From Caenorhabditis elegans (Eukaryota; Nematoda; Chromadorea; Rhabditida; Rhabditidae), in the NCBI RefSeq assembly GCF_000002985.6, contig NC_003284.9, forward strand, positions 7,378,001 through 7,442,000: 64,000 nucleotides of DNA. Reading direction: 5' to 3'. Positions 37,886-52,800 of this stretch are shown in pieces (position 1 is the first letter of the stretch; every line of letters begins with the position of its first letter). Below the pieces are notes generated by a model, which was not told where the DNA came from, made no database searches, and saw only the letters and a program-made list of their open reading frames with translations. A program made the position numbers and the translations under genes.

Positions 37886-40800
37886 CAGGGGTGTGCGGCA
37901 AATTTGCCGATTTGTCGAAAATTGCCGACTTGCCGAGCTCGGCAATTTTTGAAAAACCAGCAATTGCCGATTTGCCGAGCTCGGCAATTTTTTTCCGACG
38001 CCGTTTGCCGCACGGCAAACGGCAAATTTTCGGCAAAATTCGGCAAATTCGGCAAATTTCAGATCGTGTGAATTTACGGAAAATCTGTCGCATTAGTTCT
38101 TCTAAATGATTAGAAAATATTTTTTGTTATGCTTAATTCATTCAGCATTCAGAAACAAGGTTTTCTTGATGGTCAAATCCTCAGTAAGATGACATTTGTC
38201 CGAGAGAACTACACTACAGTTTTTGTGTTAACACCGCGACGACGTATTGCGTACAAATCATATTTAATCCGTTTTTGCTTTTTTTGAAATAAATGCAATT
38301 TCTAGCAGTTTTTCGCTATTCTTTAATATCTCGCCCCTCTTTCCGATCTTTGACTGTACTGAAATAAAAATAATTTTTCTGTTCAGAATGTCTCAGATTT
38401 GGGACTATTTCGAAAAAGACGGGCAAAAATCTAAGTGCAAGTTGTGTGGCCGCTACTACGCAAGAGGAAAAAAATAGTAAGAATCAATTTAATTTTGCCT
38501 GTGTTGTAAAAAATAAATTCAGATTCAACGTTTCCTCAAATCAGTCACCTTCAACGGATTCATCCTGCGCATTATACTATATTTACTAAAAAAAATGAAC
38601 AAACGAAAACTGTAGAGCCGACAATTGCGAAGGAATCTACTCCAGAAATCGAAATTCCACAAATGTTCACTTCAGCAGCTATTCAAAAAAAGGAGTCTGC
38701 CAAGATTCATCGGGCAATCACTTCTATGATTGCAATTGATTTGATGTCATTAACGACTGTCGAAAAGCCGGGATTCAAAAACCTCATAGCTACGCTTCGC
38801 CCAAATTTTAAACTAAAGTCCCGATGGTCCATTACACGCGAGGATCTTCCGAATCTGTACGATGAGTACAAAGCAAAATTAGAAGATGAGCTTCTATCTG
38901 TTGATCACGCGGTTCTAGGATTCGATTTATGGTCGGACGAGGGCAGCAAACACGAAGTGAACGGTGTAATTGTCTACTTTCTCCAAAACAATGAAGTAGT
39001 GCACCGTGTTCTCGGTGTATTGAATTGTCGTGAATCGAAACATACGGCTCAAAATATCGCTTTGGGACTAAAGGAATTGATTTCGGAATACAAAATTGAG
39101 GGAAAAATTGTATGTATGTGCAGAGACGGAGGCAGCAATGTCCAAAATGCGTGCGATTTATTGAAATGTGAAAGTTTTGATTGCTTATCTCATAAGCTGC
39201 ATTTGGCAGCTAATGATGCAACGAAAAATATGGTTGGAGTTGGTCGTGTCCTTTTGTTATACAAGAAACTCGTCAGAAAGCTCAAAAAGAGCACGGTGAC
39301 CGCCAAGCAATTCGAATCGATTCAGGAGGTTTTGGAACTTCCAGTATTATGCTTGCAAAAGTCTTCTTCTGTGCGATGGAGCCATATGAAGTTGATGTTT
39401 GATAGGGCGCTTATTCGAAAAAGCGCCATTGAGAAGTTGATGGAAACGAATAACACACTTCCACAATTGACTGAAAATGATTGGAATGTTATCCAGAATG
39501 TGTCTGACGTTTTTACACCAATCGATTTGTTTTCAAAAAAGACACAGGTATAAAATATTTAAATAAAATATTTAAAAAGCAATTTTTCGTTTTTTTTTTG
39601 TTCATTATAACTTGTACTTGTGGCACTTTCTGCATTCTTTGAAACAAAATACAGAGCGATGTTACTCCATCTTTAAACCAACAATTTCAGGATCGCGAAA
39701 CTCCCGCTTCTCAAGTTATTCCACTCTGCTATGCGCTTATTGATCATTGCAAGGAATCTATCGATCATCCCGAAGCATTCAAAGCAATTGAAGACCGGAT
39801 GCAGAAAGAACTCAAAAAGTACAGTGCCTGCCGATATTTACAGTTTGCAACTCTCTTGGACCCGCGATATAAAGTAAAGTTCTCACTTTTTTACCGAATT
39901 AAATAAAAAAATTCAGGATCACTTTTGTACGGATGAGTTCAAACACATGTTTATCGAAGAATTTGAGAAGTGTAATGAAGATGATGTGTACATTACTTCT
40001 GATAACGAAGTTCGCCTTTTGGACTCACACAGTGATTCTTCGGATGAGGCACCCGCGAAAAACGCCAAATTCGATTTTGAGAAATTTATCGAGGTAAATA
40101 ATCTCGATCATATCGTTGAAATAAAACAGAGTAACAAAAAGTACACCCCAAGTTGGAAAGCACGTGAACTTTTGCAACTCTTACTTTATTTCAATGATAA
40201 AATTACTTTATTTTGCTTTTTTTCAGAAGAGAATTAGTGAACAACCAAAGCCGATTCCAAATTGTGATAATTCACTGACTGCAAGAATGGTGACTTCATT
40301 ATTATTTTCCTTCTTACTGATTATGTATTTTTCCAGGAAGTTCAACGTTATTTGTCTACGTCGGTTGAACAAGTCAATCCGCGACAGTTTTGGACAAGCC
40401 GTGTCACAACTTCAGTGTACCCTCGGTTATGCAAATTTGCAGCTCGATTTATCATTTGCCCATCCGGTTCAGCTGAAGTTGAACGAGTGTTTTCGACGGC
40501 AGGAGTTATTTTAAATAAATTCAGGAAAAGTCTATACAGCGAGCATTTCAAATTGCACTTGTTTCTGAGCAAGAATATCCCTATTATGGATAACACGGAA
40601 CCAAACTTATTGACTTTTGATGAGTGAATTATCGATTAATCGGTTTTATCTCATCGAATAGTCTTCTCGATCGGTGTTTTTTGTTCGGCTTTTTGTTGTA
40701 ATAGTGTTCAATTGTTTCTATTCTACAATAGTAAAAAATCTTTGTGTGTTTTCCCTACTGTTTTGTTGAATCTAATCAAGTTTTTTTTTTAATTGTTGTT

Positions 40801-41033
40801 TTAATTTGTTTATCTCACATTTTTGCACACTCTTCTGTGCTGCTGAAGTTGTTAAATTATAAGGCCAGCTATGTTTTAAATAAAGTATAAAATCAATCTT
40901 TCTTCTGATAGTTTTTGTGAAATAGCAGAAATTGCCGAATTTGCCGATTTGCCGAATTCGGCAAATTTAGAAAAACCAGCAATTGCCGACTTGCCGAGCT
41001 CGGCAATTTTTTTCCATTTGCCGCACACCCCTG
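37886..41033 (+). mobile_element. Complete autonomous hAT transposon, 3148 bp
   Basis: Terminal inverted repeats start CAGGGGTGTGCGGCAAAT at the left and end ATTTGCCGCACACCCCTG at the right. Perfect 8-bp target duplications CTCGGAAT flank it (37878-37885 and 41034-41041). Both subterminal regions (about 37890-38060 and 40928-41020) are packed with TTGCCGA/TCGGCAA motifs, likely transposase binding sites. They include three copies of the palindrome GCCGAGCTCGGC at 37932, 37974 and 40993. One 46-bp block occurs at both ends in the same orientation (37951-37996 and 40970-41015) with one mismatch. The interior encodes one intact transposase. Identical target duplications and an open coding region suggest recent insertion. 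AATAAA-type signals lie just inside the right end (about 40877). Confidence 0.95.
38388..40627 (+). CDS. hAT transposase with BED zinc finger, apparently intact
   Basis: Six exons (38388-38476, 38545-39547, 39691-39873, 39917-40093, 40227-40289, 40337-40627) sum to 1806 nt and 601 residues. Near the N-terminus a BED-type zinc finger reads CKLCGRYYARGKK followed by HLQRIHP (C-x2-C...H-x4-H). The DDE-type hAT catalytic core is readable: Asp157 in LGFDLWSDE, Asp224 in CRDGGSNVQ, and Glu554 in SAEVERVFSTAG, the start of the C-terminal hAT dimerisation domain. The conserved Cys/His pair of hAT enzymes is at 243 and 246 (DCLSHKLHL). It would cut and paste the surrounding element. No stop or frameshift interrupts it. 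The first intron acceptor (38544) is the least certain junction, as an upstream acceptor at 38522 would give a stop. It could be an active enzyme or a very young copy. Confidence 0.9.
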
Positions 41034-41068
41034 CTCGGAATCGGAACGTCGCTCGGAATCGGAACGTC
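41034..41068. repeat. 18-bp tandem repeat at the hAT insertion site
   Basis: The unit GCTCGGAATCGGAACGTC is present about twice directly right of the hAT element. Its first copy supplied the 8-bp target CTCGGAAT, so the left target copy completes the pre-insertion site when the element is removed in thought. Confidence 0.8.
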
Positions 41069-42976
41069 GCTAATAATTGTGGGTTCTTCATCAATCCATG
41101 CAATTTGGGAAACGAGGAAGTTTCAACACTTTTTTTTTCAAAATGTCTCGTTCAAAAAATGACGTTTCAAGTGGAAATAAAAAATTTTCCAAAACTAATC
41201 TTTGCAAACAAGGAAATACGAGCTACGGTTAAATAAAAGATATGGTCACCCCAAAATATTGTACTCTTGATATTTATGCAAATTGGAACAGGCGTTAATC
41301 CGGAAGAGAGATTAATTGCTCAGATCTCAAAGAAAGAGTTAAATAGACTTTAAAACAAAGAAAAATTTAGGAAGAGGCGCTTTTATTCTGTCGCTCCACC
41401 ACAAAGATGGAAGAGAGGGTGTTTAAATGTGAAACGAAATCTTGGTATTTGTACTAAAATGGGCGAAAGTGGGTCCTGGCGTGTAACGATTTTGTTGACG
41501 ACTTTTTGGGTTGAAAATATAAGGGTTCGTCCACATTAGTGCGCATTTCCTGGCACAGACAGTCTCAAATGATTGAAAAAGTAGTTAAATTAATGGGCAT
41601 TTGGTATTGAGTTCGAAACCAGCTCTGCGTGGGAAAATGGTAATCAAAGTTTCGAATTCTATTCAAAAAAAAATCAAAAATAAAGTTTTTGACAGGGATG
41701 TGCGGTCGGCGCTACAATCTGAAAAACAGGCGCCAGCCGACAGCCATTTACTCAGCCACAGCCTCATAACAAGTCAGCTCTGAGCTCTAAGTTCAGTTTT
41801 AAAGTACATGAAAGTTTAAAAAAATTGCACATCTTTCACGAAATCAAGTTACAATTTTTCTGAACACTGGTAAATCGTAATTCAGCTGAACTTTTGTTAA
41901 GAAATTGCAACAGTCGTCTCAAAATCTAAAATTTGACAAGAGTTGGATCAACCTCAAATTAATATTGAACACAGTCTTTCCAAAGCCATGCCCAGCTGTC
42001 AATTTTCGCTCCAAGTTGATATTCTTTGGCCAAACTTGGGCAAGAAGCTAGTCTTCAAAATAATCTTCAGGAGTTTTTAGGTAAGAATAAAACTGTGTCA
42101 AAAATTCCAAGTAAATATAAGTGACTTAAAAACTTTTTTTTTTCTCTGGTTTTTTCTATAGGTCTGAGCCTGGTAATTGTTTTTTGTTTCTTTTATTCAG
42201 TGTCAAGTTACTCACAGGTTCTGCATTTTACAATGAAGTAATACTGGAATGCCCTGGGAGGTGGAGTCAAACATTGACCTTGTGATAGGATTCTCAACAT
42301 TTAAAAACTTAATATATCTAAAGGAGACACTGACTAGAACTAGAAACTTATTAGATTTCCGGGGTGTAAAAGTATTTTCAAATTTCGAATAGTGTGAAAA
42401 ACTGTTCAAAAGAAGATTAAGTCAGCAGAAGAAAGTAAATACTTAGATATACTTATTCAAGCAGACGGTGTGGAATTGTTATTAAAAATAATACACTTTC
42501 AATTGGAAATTTTTCAATTTTTGTAAGCCTTGTTTATTATTTATTTATTTTACAAATGTTTTCTCCCAATAATTTGCAATATTTCACGTGTTTTTATTTC
42601 AATTTCTTGCTGATTTGATACAATTGTTAGGTTGAAGTTTGAATTTCAAAATATAAAAAAAAACTGTTTTCTAGTTATGTTTTTGTTAGTTTGTTGAAAA
42701 CCGTGTTGACAGTTCATCTGTTTTGTTTTCACACTTTGCCATGAGACTTTATGACAAATAAGAAGAGAAAAAAGGTGAAATGCACACCTACATGCACACA
42801 TGGAAGCAATAAGAACATACCGAACTATACAAATTCAGATGACTCATTTCTTATTACAAATTGCGCGTTTATTGTTCAAGCACCTCCTCCGGTACCGGCA
42901 GTAGAGTCCGTGTGCTTTTGTCACACCACGACCGACTCGTTCATTCTGCAGAATCCTATTTCTTACCCATAGTGAA
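41069..42976. other. Intergenic region with an isolated hAT-like end
   Basis: AT-rich intergenic DNA between the hAT element and the next gene. At 41693-41705 CAGGGATGTGCGG matches the hAT terminus at 12 of 13 bases, followed by a short GTCGGCGC/GCGCC inverted segment. No matching right end or 8-bp duplication was found. A 73-codon frame at 42751-42972 stops 4 bp before the next start codon and is probably 5' leader. Confidence 0.5.
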
Positions 42977-44727
42977 ATGAAAGTAGCGATTATGCTCCAT
43001 AGCTTCACTATTCTCCTTTCAGTGGCTCTTTTGGTATTGGTAATACTAGATGCATACTTATATGGTTAGTTATTAATTATTTTTCGTAAAAGGAAACAGT
43101 TTTCTAGCTTGGAACACTGATGATAATGGAGTTTCACTTGGTAGCAACAGCTTGGCTTCATGCGCACCTTGGAAAAATGGTTGTAGTGATTTTTGGGGAG
43201 TAAGTTACAAAAAGTGTTATAAATATACTTGTAATCGTTTTATTCTTTTTGAAATTATAATGATGCGAAAAAACTACCTGATTAGAATATCTTTGAAATG
43301 TTGATGATAAATATTGAAAAGTGATTCAGTTTTCAGATTTGGTTTATTGATTAAAAATAAAACGGTAACTGCACATGTTATCCAATAAAAACATAAAAAC
43401 AAGTTTCTGACATTTCCTGCTTTTTCGTCACGGAATTTTTTTTTGTTTTTATTGTATCACTAGATAGAACTGAGCTGAACATCATAAAACAAAAAATTTT
43501 GAAAAAAAACAGATTTGACATACATTGAGGGACTATTTTGTACATTTTTTTGTGCAGAAAATGGGAAACGAACACAGGATTGGACTAATAGTGCACTTAT
43601 GCTCTATTCCATTCATAATTGCTATAATCCTCATTCTATCACTTGCATTGTAGGTCGAACTGCAATTAGCTCGCCACCCTTCCTTGGTAACTTTCTTCCA
43701 GATTCACACGAGTGATTCGAAAAAAGATAGCTGTCATTATCTTGATCTTGTTCAGCTGGCTCGTACTCTCAATTTTGCTAGCCTCCTCATTTTACAAAAA
43801 GAATACATTGAAAATTGGTGAGTTCAAAAAGTGAATATTAAATATTGAAAATGTTAGTTTCAGGGAACACACGCGGGTATTTCTACAATGTGAGTTCAAT
43901 TTCTAAAGTTCCTAAATGTTTTGGAATCTCATTTTGATCTACTCACAGTAGGATTGCCTCAAAGCGAATTTGTGCAAAAAGTAATAGTTTTAAAATTTAG
44001 AAAAGCAATTCGGGAAATAATTGAAAACAAATTGAATTTGAAAAAATTATGAAAAAGTTTACAGAAATTCAAAAAGTCTTCCAAAAAAGTTCAAAAAGCT
44101 TCCAGATTAATTTTTTACTTCTGAAAAATTTTTATGTACAAAAAGTTTCGCAAAAATCCGCTTCGGAGCAATCCTACGGGTCATCCAAATTAATATAAGA
44201 AACAATTAAAAAACGAAAAACAAACATAGAAATAAAAGAATCCTGTCGGATATTTTAACTTTTAAACTTGTTTTATTTACATTTTTATAACGATTCAAAT
44301 TTGAGTTTCATCTGTCTGAGCGTAGATATGAAATATCAGAAAATAAATAGGTAAAAGTGATATTTCATTCATGCATTTGCTAATAAAGTGGGGTGTTTTT
44401 ATATTTAAAAAATTAAATTCCAGGAAAATTGGCCAAAATATATTTCTTTGGCATCTTTACTAGTTTCCTTTTCTATCACTCAAATTTTTGCATTTGGCGG
44501 ATATCTTCGCCCAAGTATCACAATGCTTTCATTTGAAGGACACTACCAACGGTACGCGCGAAATAAAAAATTGGAGAAGAATATGGTATCCGTCACACAT
44601 CTTAATAATTTTTGAATTTTGTAAAATCAATCAACTGAATGAATGTTTTGTTTTCTTTTTTTCTGAGAGTCAAAAAAATGAAGATTTAATTAAAGAACAG
44701 CGGAGATCGCATCACACAGTAAGTTAA
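42977..44727 (+). CDS. Claudin-like four-TM membrane protein, family member H
   Basis: Seven exons (42977-43064, 43108-43199, 43558-43649, 43702-43817, 43864-43889, 44424-44585, 44668-44727) encode 211 residues. Helix 1 (about residues 5-28) is followed by a phase-1 intron. Loop 1 contains W-x(n)-SCAPWKNGC, a C-x7-C pair that recalls the claudin/PMP22 first loop. A phase-0 intron precedes helix 2 and a phase-2 intron follows it, the same pattern as members C, E, F and G. Helices 3 and 4 and a short basic/acidic tail follow. The GLW motif of true claudins is absent, so it sits between the four-TM cluster and claudins in character. The gene converges on the zinc-finger gene with only 83 bp between stop codons. 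Probable plasma-membrane protein; function unknown. Confidence 0.82.
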
Positions 44728-44810
44728 GGAAAATGAAGAAAAGATGGACACGACACATTGGTTAACTGGAAGGCTGCGGTGTTTTGAGGTTCAATAATGA
44801 TGGAATTATT

Positions 44811-46881
<2,071 letters not shown>

Positions 46882-49800
46882 GGCTAGTTTGGAATTGCAG
46901 AAACGTGCTGAAAATATTAGATTACCATGGATCCTATGTTATATAATATAAAGTTTTCAAATCAAATGAAAGAAAAAAGAAAAAGATGATATGACGATGA
47001 AAAGCCAAAAACTAAGGGAAGAAAAACTAAGGAGCCACCGTAGTCGAAGCGCGCGCACACACGTATACTCTCCTAGCTGGGCGGAGTCGGCGGTTCGACG
47101 AATGACGAGGCGAGAAGGATAAGTGAGAACTGCTCAGTTTGTAAGATGGAGGGGCGGTTCACCCGACTTTTCCATGATTTTGACTGATACTTATATTTAT
47201 ACTTGAGTGGTGATAAGACAGAATGAGTTGCACTATTGCCTCAAAGAGCATGCAATGTGGGGTCTAAATGAGAAGAAGATGGGGGAGGTCAGGAGTCGAA
47301 GTGCGATACATTATACATGAAACTAGGAATTTCTGATAGCTCTATTTGCAGGGAGAAGTAATCAGAAGTGACTATTTTTCAAATAAATTTGTTCTGAGCA
47401 TGTTTGATTTTTTAAAGAAAAATCGTATGTACATGAATAATTGAACAAGTGTTTCTTAAAGGTTTAAGGTTGAAAAGTCTCAAACTTGTCAATATAGATT
47501 TTAAACAAAAATTTAAATTTCAAATTGAAGTATATTTGTGATTATTAGTTTCTAGTACTTACAGTACTTCTTTTTTGCACCTCATTTATCAACTTTCAAA
47601 GATTATATGTATCTCGGTTAGTTTTGAAGATATCAATAAGTAAATAAACGTAGTTATATCAAACCATTTTAAAATTGTCAGTTCAGTTCACGGTTTTTAT
47701 GAAAAAAATTAAACAAGTTAAACGTGAGCTGTCAAATTTTAGCAACGAGGTGCAATTTTAATAAAGAAATCGTATTTGTAAAATCTTTTTGATCATTTCG
47801 TATACTCTTTTATAGTATTGGTTTGCGTTTTGACTCAAAATTAATTTACCATTTTTAAAGGTGTAAGTAGAACTACAAAATTTATTTTAGATCTGCGCTT
47901 TCATAAAACGATGGACATGTAGGTACTGAGTAACCGAACCGAGTGAAAAGACAGCCGACTTCCTATTTATCTGGCAGCAGACTTAGGATGGCAGGTGTGT
48001 ATCATCTTTTTGAAATAATACCCTTAGCGGAACAAATAAAAGGAAAAGTCATGGAGCCGAAAGTTGGCACCCAGTAGTGTTGTGCAGATGGTTTACTACT
48101 TATTATGTAAGAAAAGGTAAACATTGGACGATTACGGTAATGGATAGGGTAGGAGGATGCAAGGAAATTAGGCACCACAACAAGAAAGGAAGCACATGAT
48201 CACAGTATGGTGTGATTTTGGAGAAGCTATATAAGAATTATTAAGATAATTCATATTAGAGTGAGTGTCTTATTTTGAGTGGCGATGAGAGGTTGACGCG
48301 CACATGCCTAAAAATGTTATATTGAGGCAACAGATGGAGCATATCTGTAGGAAGGTGAACACCCTCCCCCTTCCGTTATACTCACTTGTTTCTCTACATC
48401 ACGCAATCGAGAACCGATCATTTTAATCCCGGCTGTTGCTGCCGGAAATTTCCCATCTCAGTAACAATTAGTAAGTATCACCTGATGACATATCGCACCA
48501 TCGGTTGACAGTTTGTTGAGCACTACAAGTGTTGGGCAATCGAGTTGAGATTGCGATCTTGTCGCAAACCATGTAATTATGATATTTGAAGGTGGATGAC
48601 TGCTTTGATCAGCTAACACAAATAAAGTACAACACATTTTGAATGAATGTATGATAGGAAGGGTAAACATACTACTAGGATTATTATGGTAACAAGGAAA
48701 AAGATTCTTCTGTCGAAAATAAATTTATAAATGATGTTCTAATTTTTTCATTACGCAAGACTCATCAGCATGTCGGCAATAAATGAAAGGAGTATACGGT
48801 ACGGTTCCACAAAGAATCCCGGCAACCGCAAAAGCATGGCTGCCAAATTTTCAAGGACTTTAGGGAATGTTGCATGTTGACACGAAAAGTAACAAAAATA
48901 CATTACACGAAAATCCATCAAGGAGACGCCGCCGATAAACATTTTCTCTTTCTCTCTGTATAATATAAAAGTTTAATCTACAACAAAATTTGGAGGAGAG
49001 GAGGGATGGTGCCTGTTCTACTTTTTTTTGTCAAAAGAGAGGTTGGAATTCATTTTATATTGATAAGAGTTGAGAAGAGAAGAGTTCTTTTCACTCACAG
49101 TTTCGCGTTCCATTCAGCGTTTGTCACCTCCTCCTTTTTATTTGACGTCATAACAAAATTTTTGGAAAATTTCCGGTATGAAATGATGAAATGAACGTTC
49201 GATTTTCATAACAAGCGCTAAAAAGAACTGCGAGAAAAAACACATGGAACACGGATACTACCGTAACCCGGAGCCGCATGTGGACATTTATTATTATCAT
49301 CAATTTTAAGGATGTGTGTCAGCGACGATAGTGTGAATGGCATTGGGAAGAAGAAAATGAATTTGAAATTCAGTGATCCGATAAACACGCCACGAGCATC
49401 AGCTTCTTGGCCACGGAGGCTTGAAAAGCGGCGCGCTCTGAGAAGCTCCTGGGAGCTCTGAGAATTCATAATCATTTTTGGTGGAGATGCGAGTCAGCTC
49501 TTCCATATTTCCCATCCTTCTCCTTATTCTTTCATCATTTTCGCCTCGAATATTTTGGAAACAAAATGCGATTCAATTCACACTTCGACGGCACGCGTGG
49601 AATTCCGAATGGGACTCATCTCTCAGTCTTAGACCCGCTCGTCGCGCGCTTGTCTTGAATTGTAAATTAATTTTTGGGGGGATTATAAAGAAGTCAAATA
49701 ATAAAAATAAAAGTAATATTTGACTGTCACTTGAGCATTTTGCTGTGGAGCCCGAAATGATGAGAAATGTCATGGAGAATTCTAAATTGGTAGTGTTTCA

Positions 49801-52800
49801 TTCAGGGCTTGGAAAATTGTCTCTCCAATATTTTAATTAGCAAACACTTCAGAAATGTCTATCCAGCTTGATCTTATAAATACTATAAAAATAGATAAAT
49901 GAAAAAAAAAACGAGCTTTTTTGTGAAGATCAGAGAACGTCACGCTGTTGAAAAGTTTTCATTTTTATTCGTTATGAAACATGAAGTAAAAATATTTTGG
50001 AAGAAAATCTTGTCAGTCGAACGGAAAAAGTGATTTAGAATAAATATATTTATATCACTTCATTTTCTTTCAATAGTTTTTCTTTTAATTACATTCAATA
50101 GTTTTTCTTTTAATTACATTTTCAAAATACTCAGTATATGTTGTGATGCACTTTGAAATAACCGAAAAATAGTTATTTTTCAAATTTCATGTTTAGAACT
50201 TATTAATCTTTAGAGTGTTCAAATGTTTCAAACTGAATTAAAATACAAAACTCGTAAAGACATTTTCTTTTTCGGTCTTGTTAAGTCTTCTGAAAAGTTG
50301 TCATGTTTCAAATGAACATTCTAGCTACAGTTTCGTAGTTTTGTTTCTTTGAAGAATTTAAAAGTATACATAAAAAAGTATACATGAAGAATGTATACAT
50401 AAATGGGCTGAAAATGTAATAGTGTGCAAGATTAACATTGGAAGCATGATACAGTTTCAGCAATTCATCAGCTTGTTTTGTTTCACAAGTTTACATAGTT
50501 TTCAGAATTTTATGTAGCATTAAGATTGCCTACAACTCGAAACATTTCCATCATTCATCTAAATCAAACATGAGACAACGAATACCGTAACCTGAAGATT
50601 CATCTAAAATGTTCACTTAAACTGCAAACAAGCACTTGTGTAAAACATTCGAATTGCGTGATTAGTAATATCAAAGATGACAAAAGTACCTCTTCACATA
50701 TCTGTTGACACTGACTACCGTTTTTTAATGTATGAGAATGTTTGAAAACAGAATGAAAAGAGGAACAAAGGGTAAAATTTGCAAATATGAAATAAATTTG
50801 AAATAAAAAAACGGGAAAAAACGTTGAAACGGGACGAAATGTCAAGACACCTCAAAGAAAATCATTCGAAATTTTTATGATGCATCTCTTCATGGATATG
50901 CACAAGGATGTGCATTTTTTGAAGCTATTTGCTACATTACAATTTTCTACCAAATTTTTGTTTTTGTAATGGTTGCCTGAAAGTATATGTATGTATATAG
51001 CAACAAAAGTGCATGGAGTAACGTTTTTTTTTGAAACACCGGAACAAACAGCTAATTGGTTAAATTTGTTGATGACTTATTCACATTTTGATTCATTGAA
51101 ATATTTTTCTAAACTTTTATGATTTTGACAGTATCTAGTGCTACAAATAAATAGAAGAGAAACCCCAAATATATGTTAGCACCGATATCCGTCTGCATTT
51201 TCTGAAATTTCAGGGTTTTGATTGATCGTAGAAAATATTTTCCTATCTTTTATCATTGAAAACAAGTGTTCATGGGCATAAGTTTAAGCAGCTTTTGATT
51301 GACACATATTATCAGTAATAGTTTACTAAATAATACAAAAATAAATAAATAACTATGATGGATTTAACATCTGAGGCGTAAGCTGTAATTTAAAACTTGA
51401 ACCGATGCAGTTTCATATTTTTAGCCAGTCTATCCAGTAATTGCAAATGAGATCATAACGCAATAGTTTTGAAGAGAATTATACAGTTGATATATATGAT
51501 TTTCAAGTGACACATTTCCATTGGTCACTTTTACAGAACAAATTTAAATTGCTGCATATGTTAAAGCTAAAAGGCCACGAGTTGAAATCCGGTCTTACCT
51601 AATAGGTCCATCCAACCAGAATACTATAAATTTTACATTAATTTCAGTTCTCAGCAAGAACGTGTCTTTGATTAATGTGATTATTGTCTTCTAAATTGGC
51701 AACGCTTTAATATAATATTTTTTATTCATTTCATTCTATTTTTACATTTTTGATGCAAGGTTGTTCTCAGCGTTTTTGAATCTGGAACTCAATTTTTTAC
51801 CGGTAATATTAAAAAATACATAGAATTTTTCAAACTATTTTTAAGTTTCTTTTTTTAATTGTTTGTTCGGATAGAATTTTTCTATAATGTTTACTAAATT
51901 AATCTATAATTAATCTATAATGTTTATAATCGTATAAAATATACTTTAATAATAATGGTTTTTTTTGAATTATAGCAGTAGGGTGTAATTTATTGTTTTC
52001 TTCTTTTTTTGTTAATTTTTCTTTGCAGTTGTTGTACTTCGTGCAACAGTATAGAAATTTTTAAGTGAAATTCGATTGGTTGGTTTTTGTTTTCTTAACA
52101 ACAACACATGACTTACAATGTTTTATATTTTAGTATTTACTCTGACATCACTTTTATAATTTGAATGCCAAGTTATTACTATTGAATTTTCTGCAATCCT
52201 AGTCCCCTTAAAACGGTCACATTTCTAACCTTTCTCAGTTGCCCCACATATTCGCACTTTGTCTGATTCAATCTCAGTGTTCCATATTTAATTTTTGGAC
52301 AAAAAAAGTGTCTTCATGGTCAATTGAATTTCTCGCATGTTTGTGCCCACGCCTTCACAAATCACATGCAATTATTATTTCGGTGTTTACCATGTTTTTT
52401 GTAAAAAGTTTGAATTTTGAGAATTTATTTGTGTACTTTAAATGCATCCCTTACAAATACTGCCTGTTGGAACGGGAACATGACCCCAGAATAGCAGGTC
52501 TTTTGACGGAATTAATTTAGAAGAGAAAGAGACTAAATTCGAAAACCTCCCTCATACCGCCGGTATCCAAGCGCCATACACAACAACAAAGGTCATAAAA
52601 GGAAAGGTGTAAATAGTATATGAAATTGAGAGACTCAGGGAAGGAAAAGAAGCGGTCGGCCGTAGAAACGCGCCGGTAGAGAAGGGTCCAGCATGAGACT
52701 TCGTCTCTCTTTCCGTTTGTCGCCCAATGACCCTCATGCCGCGCGATCAGACTTTCCCTACACTACGCATCGCTAAAATTTTTCTTCGTTTATCACACCT

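Noticed and set aside
37658-38109. Open frames across the left hAT end on both strands
   Set aside because: They consist of translated TTGCCGA/TCGGCAA subterminal repeats, not protein-coding sequence.
48070-48086. CAGTAGTGTTGTGCAG as a possible further hAT end
   Set aside because: It needs an insertion to align with the hAT termini, and no partner end or 8-bp duplication was found.
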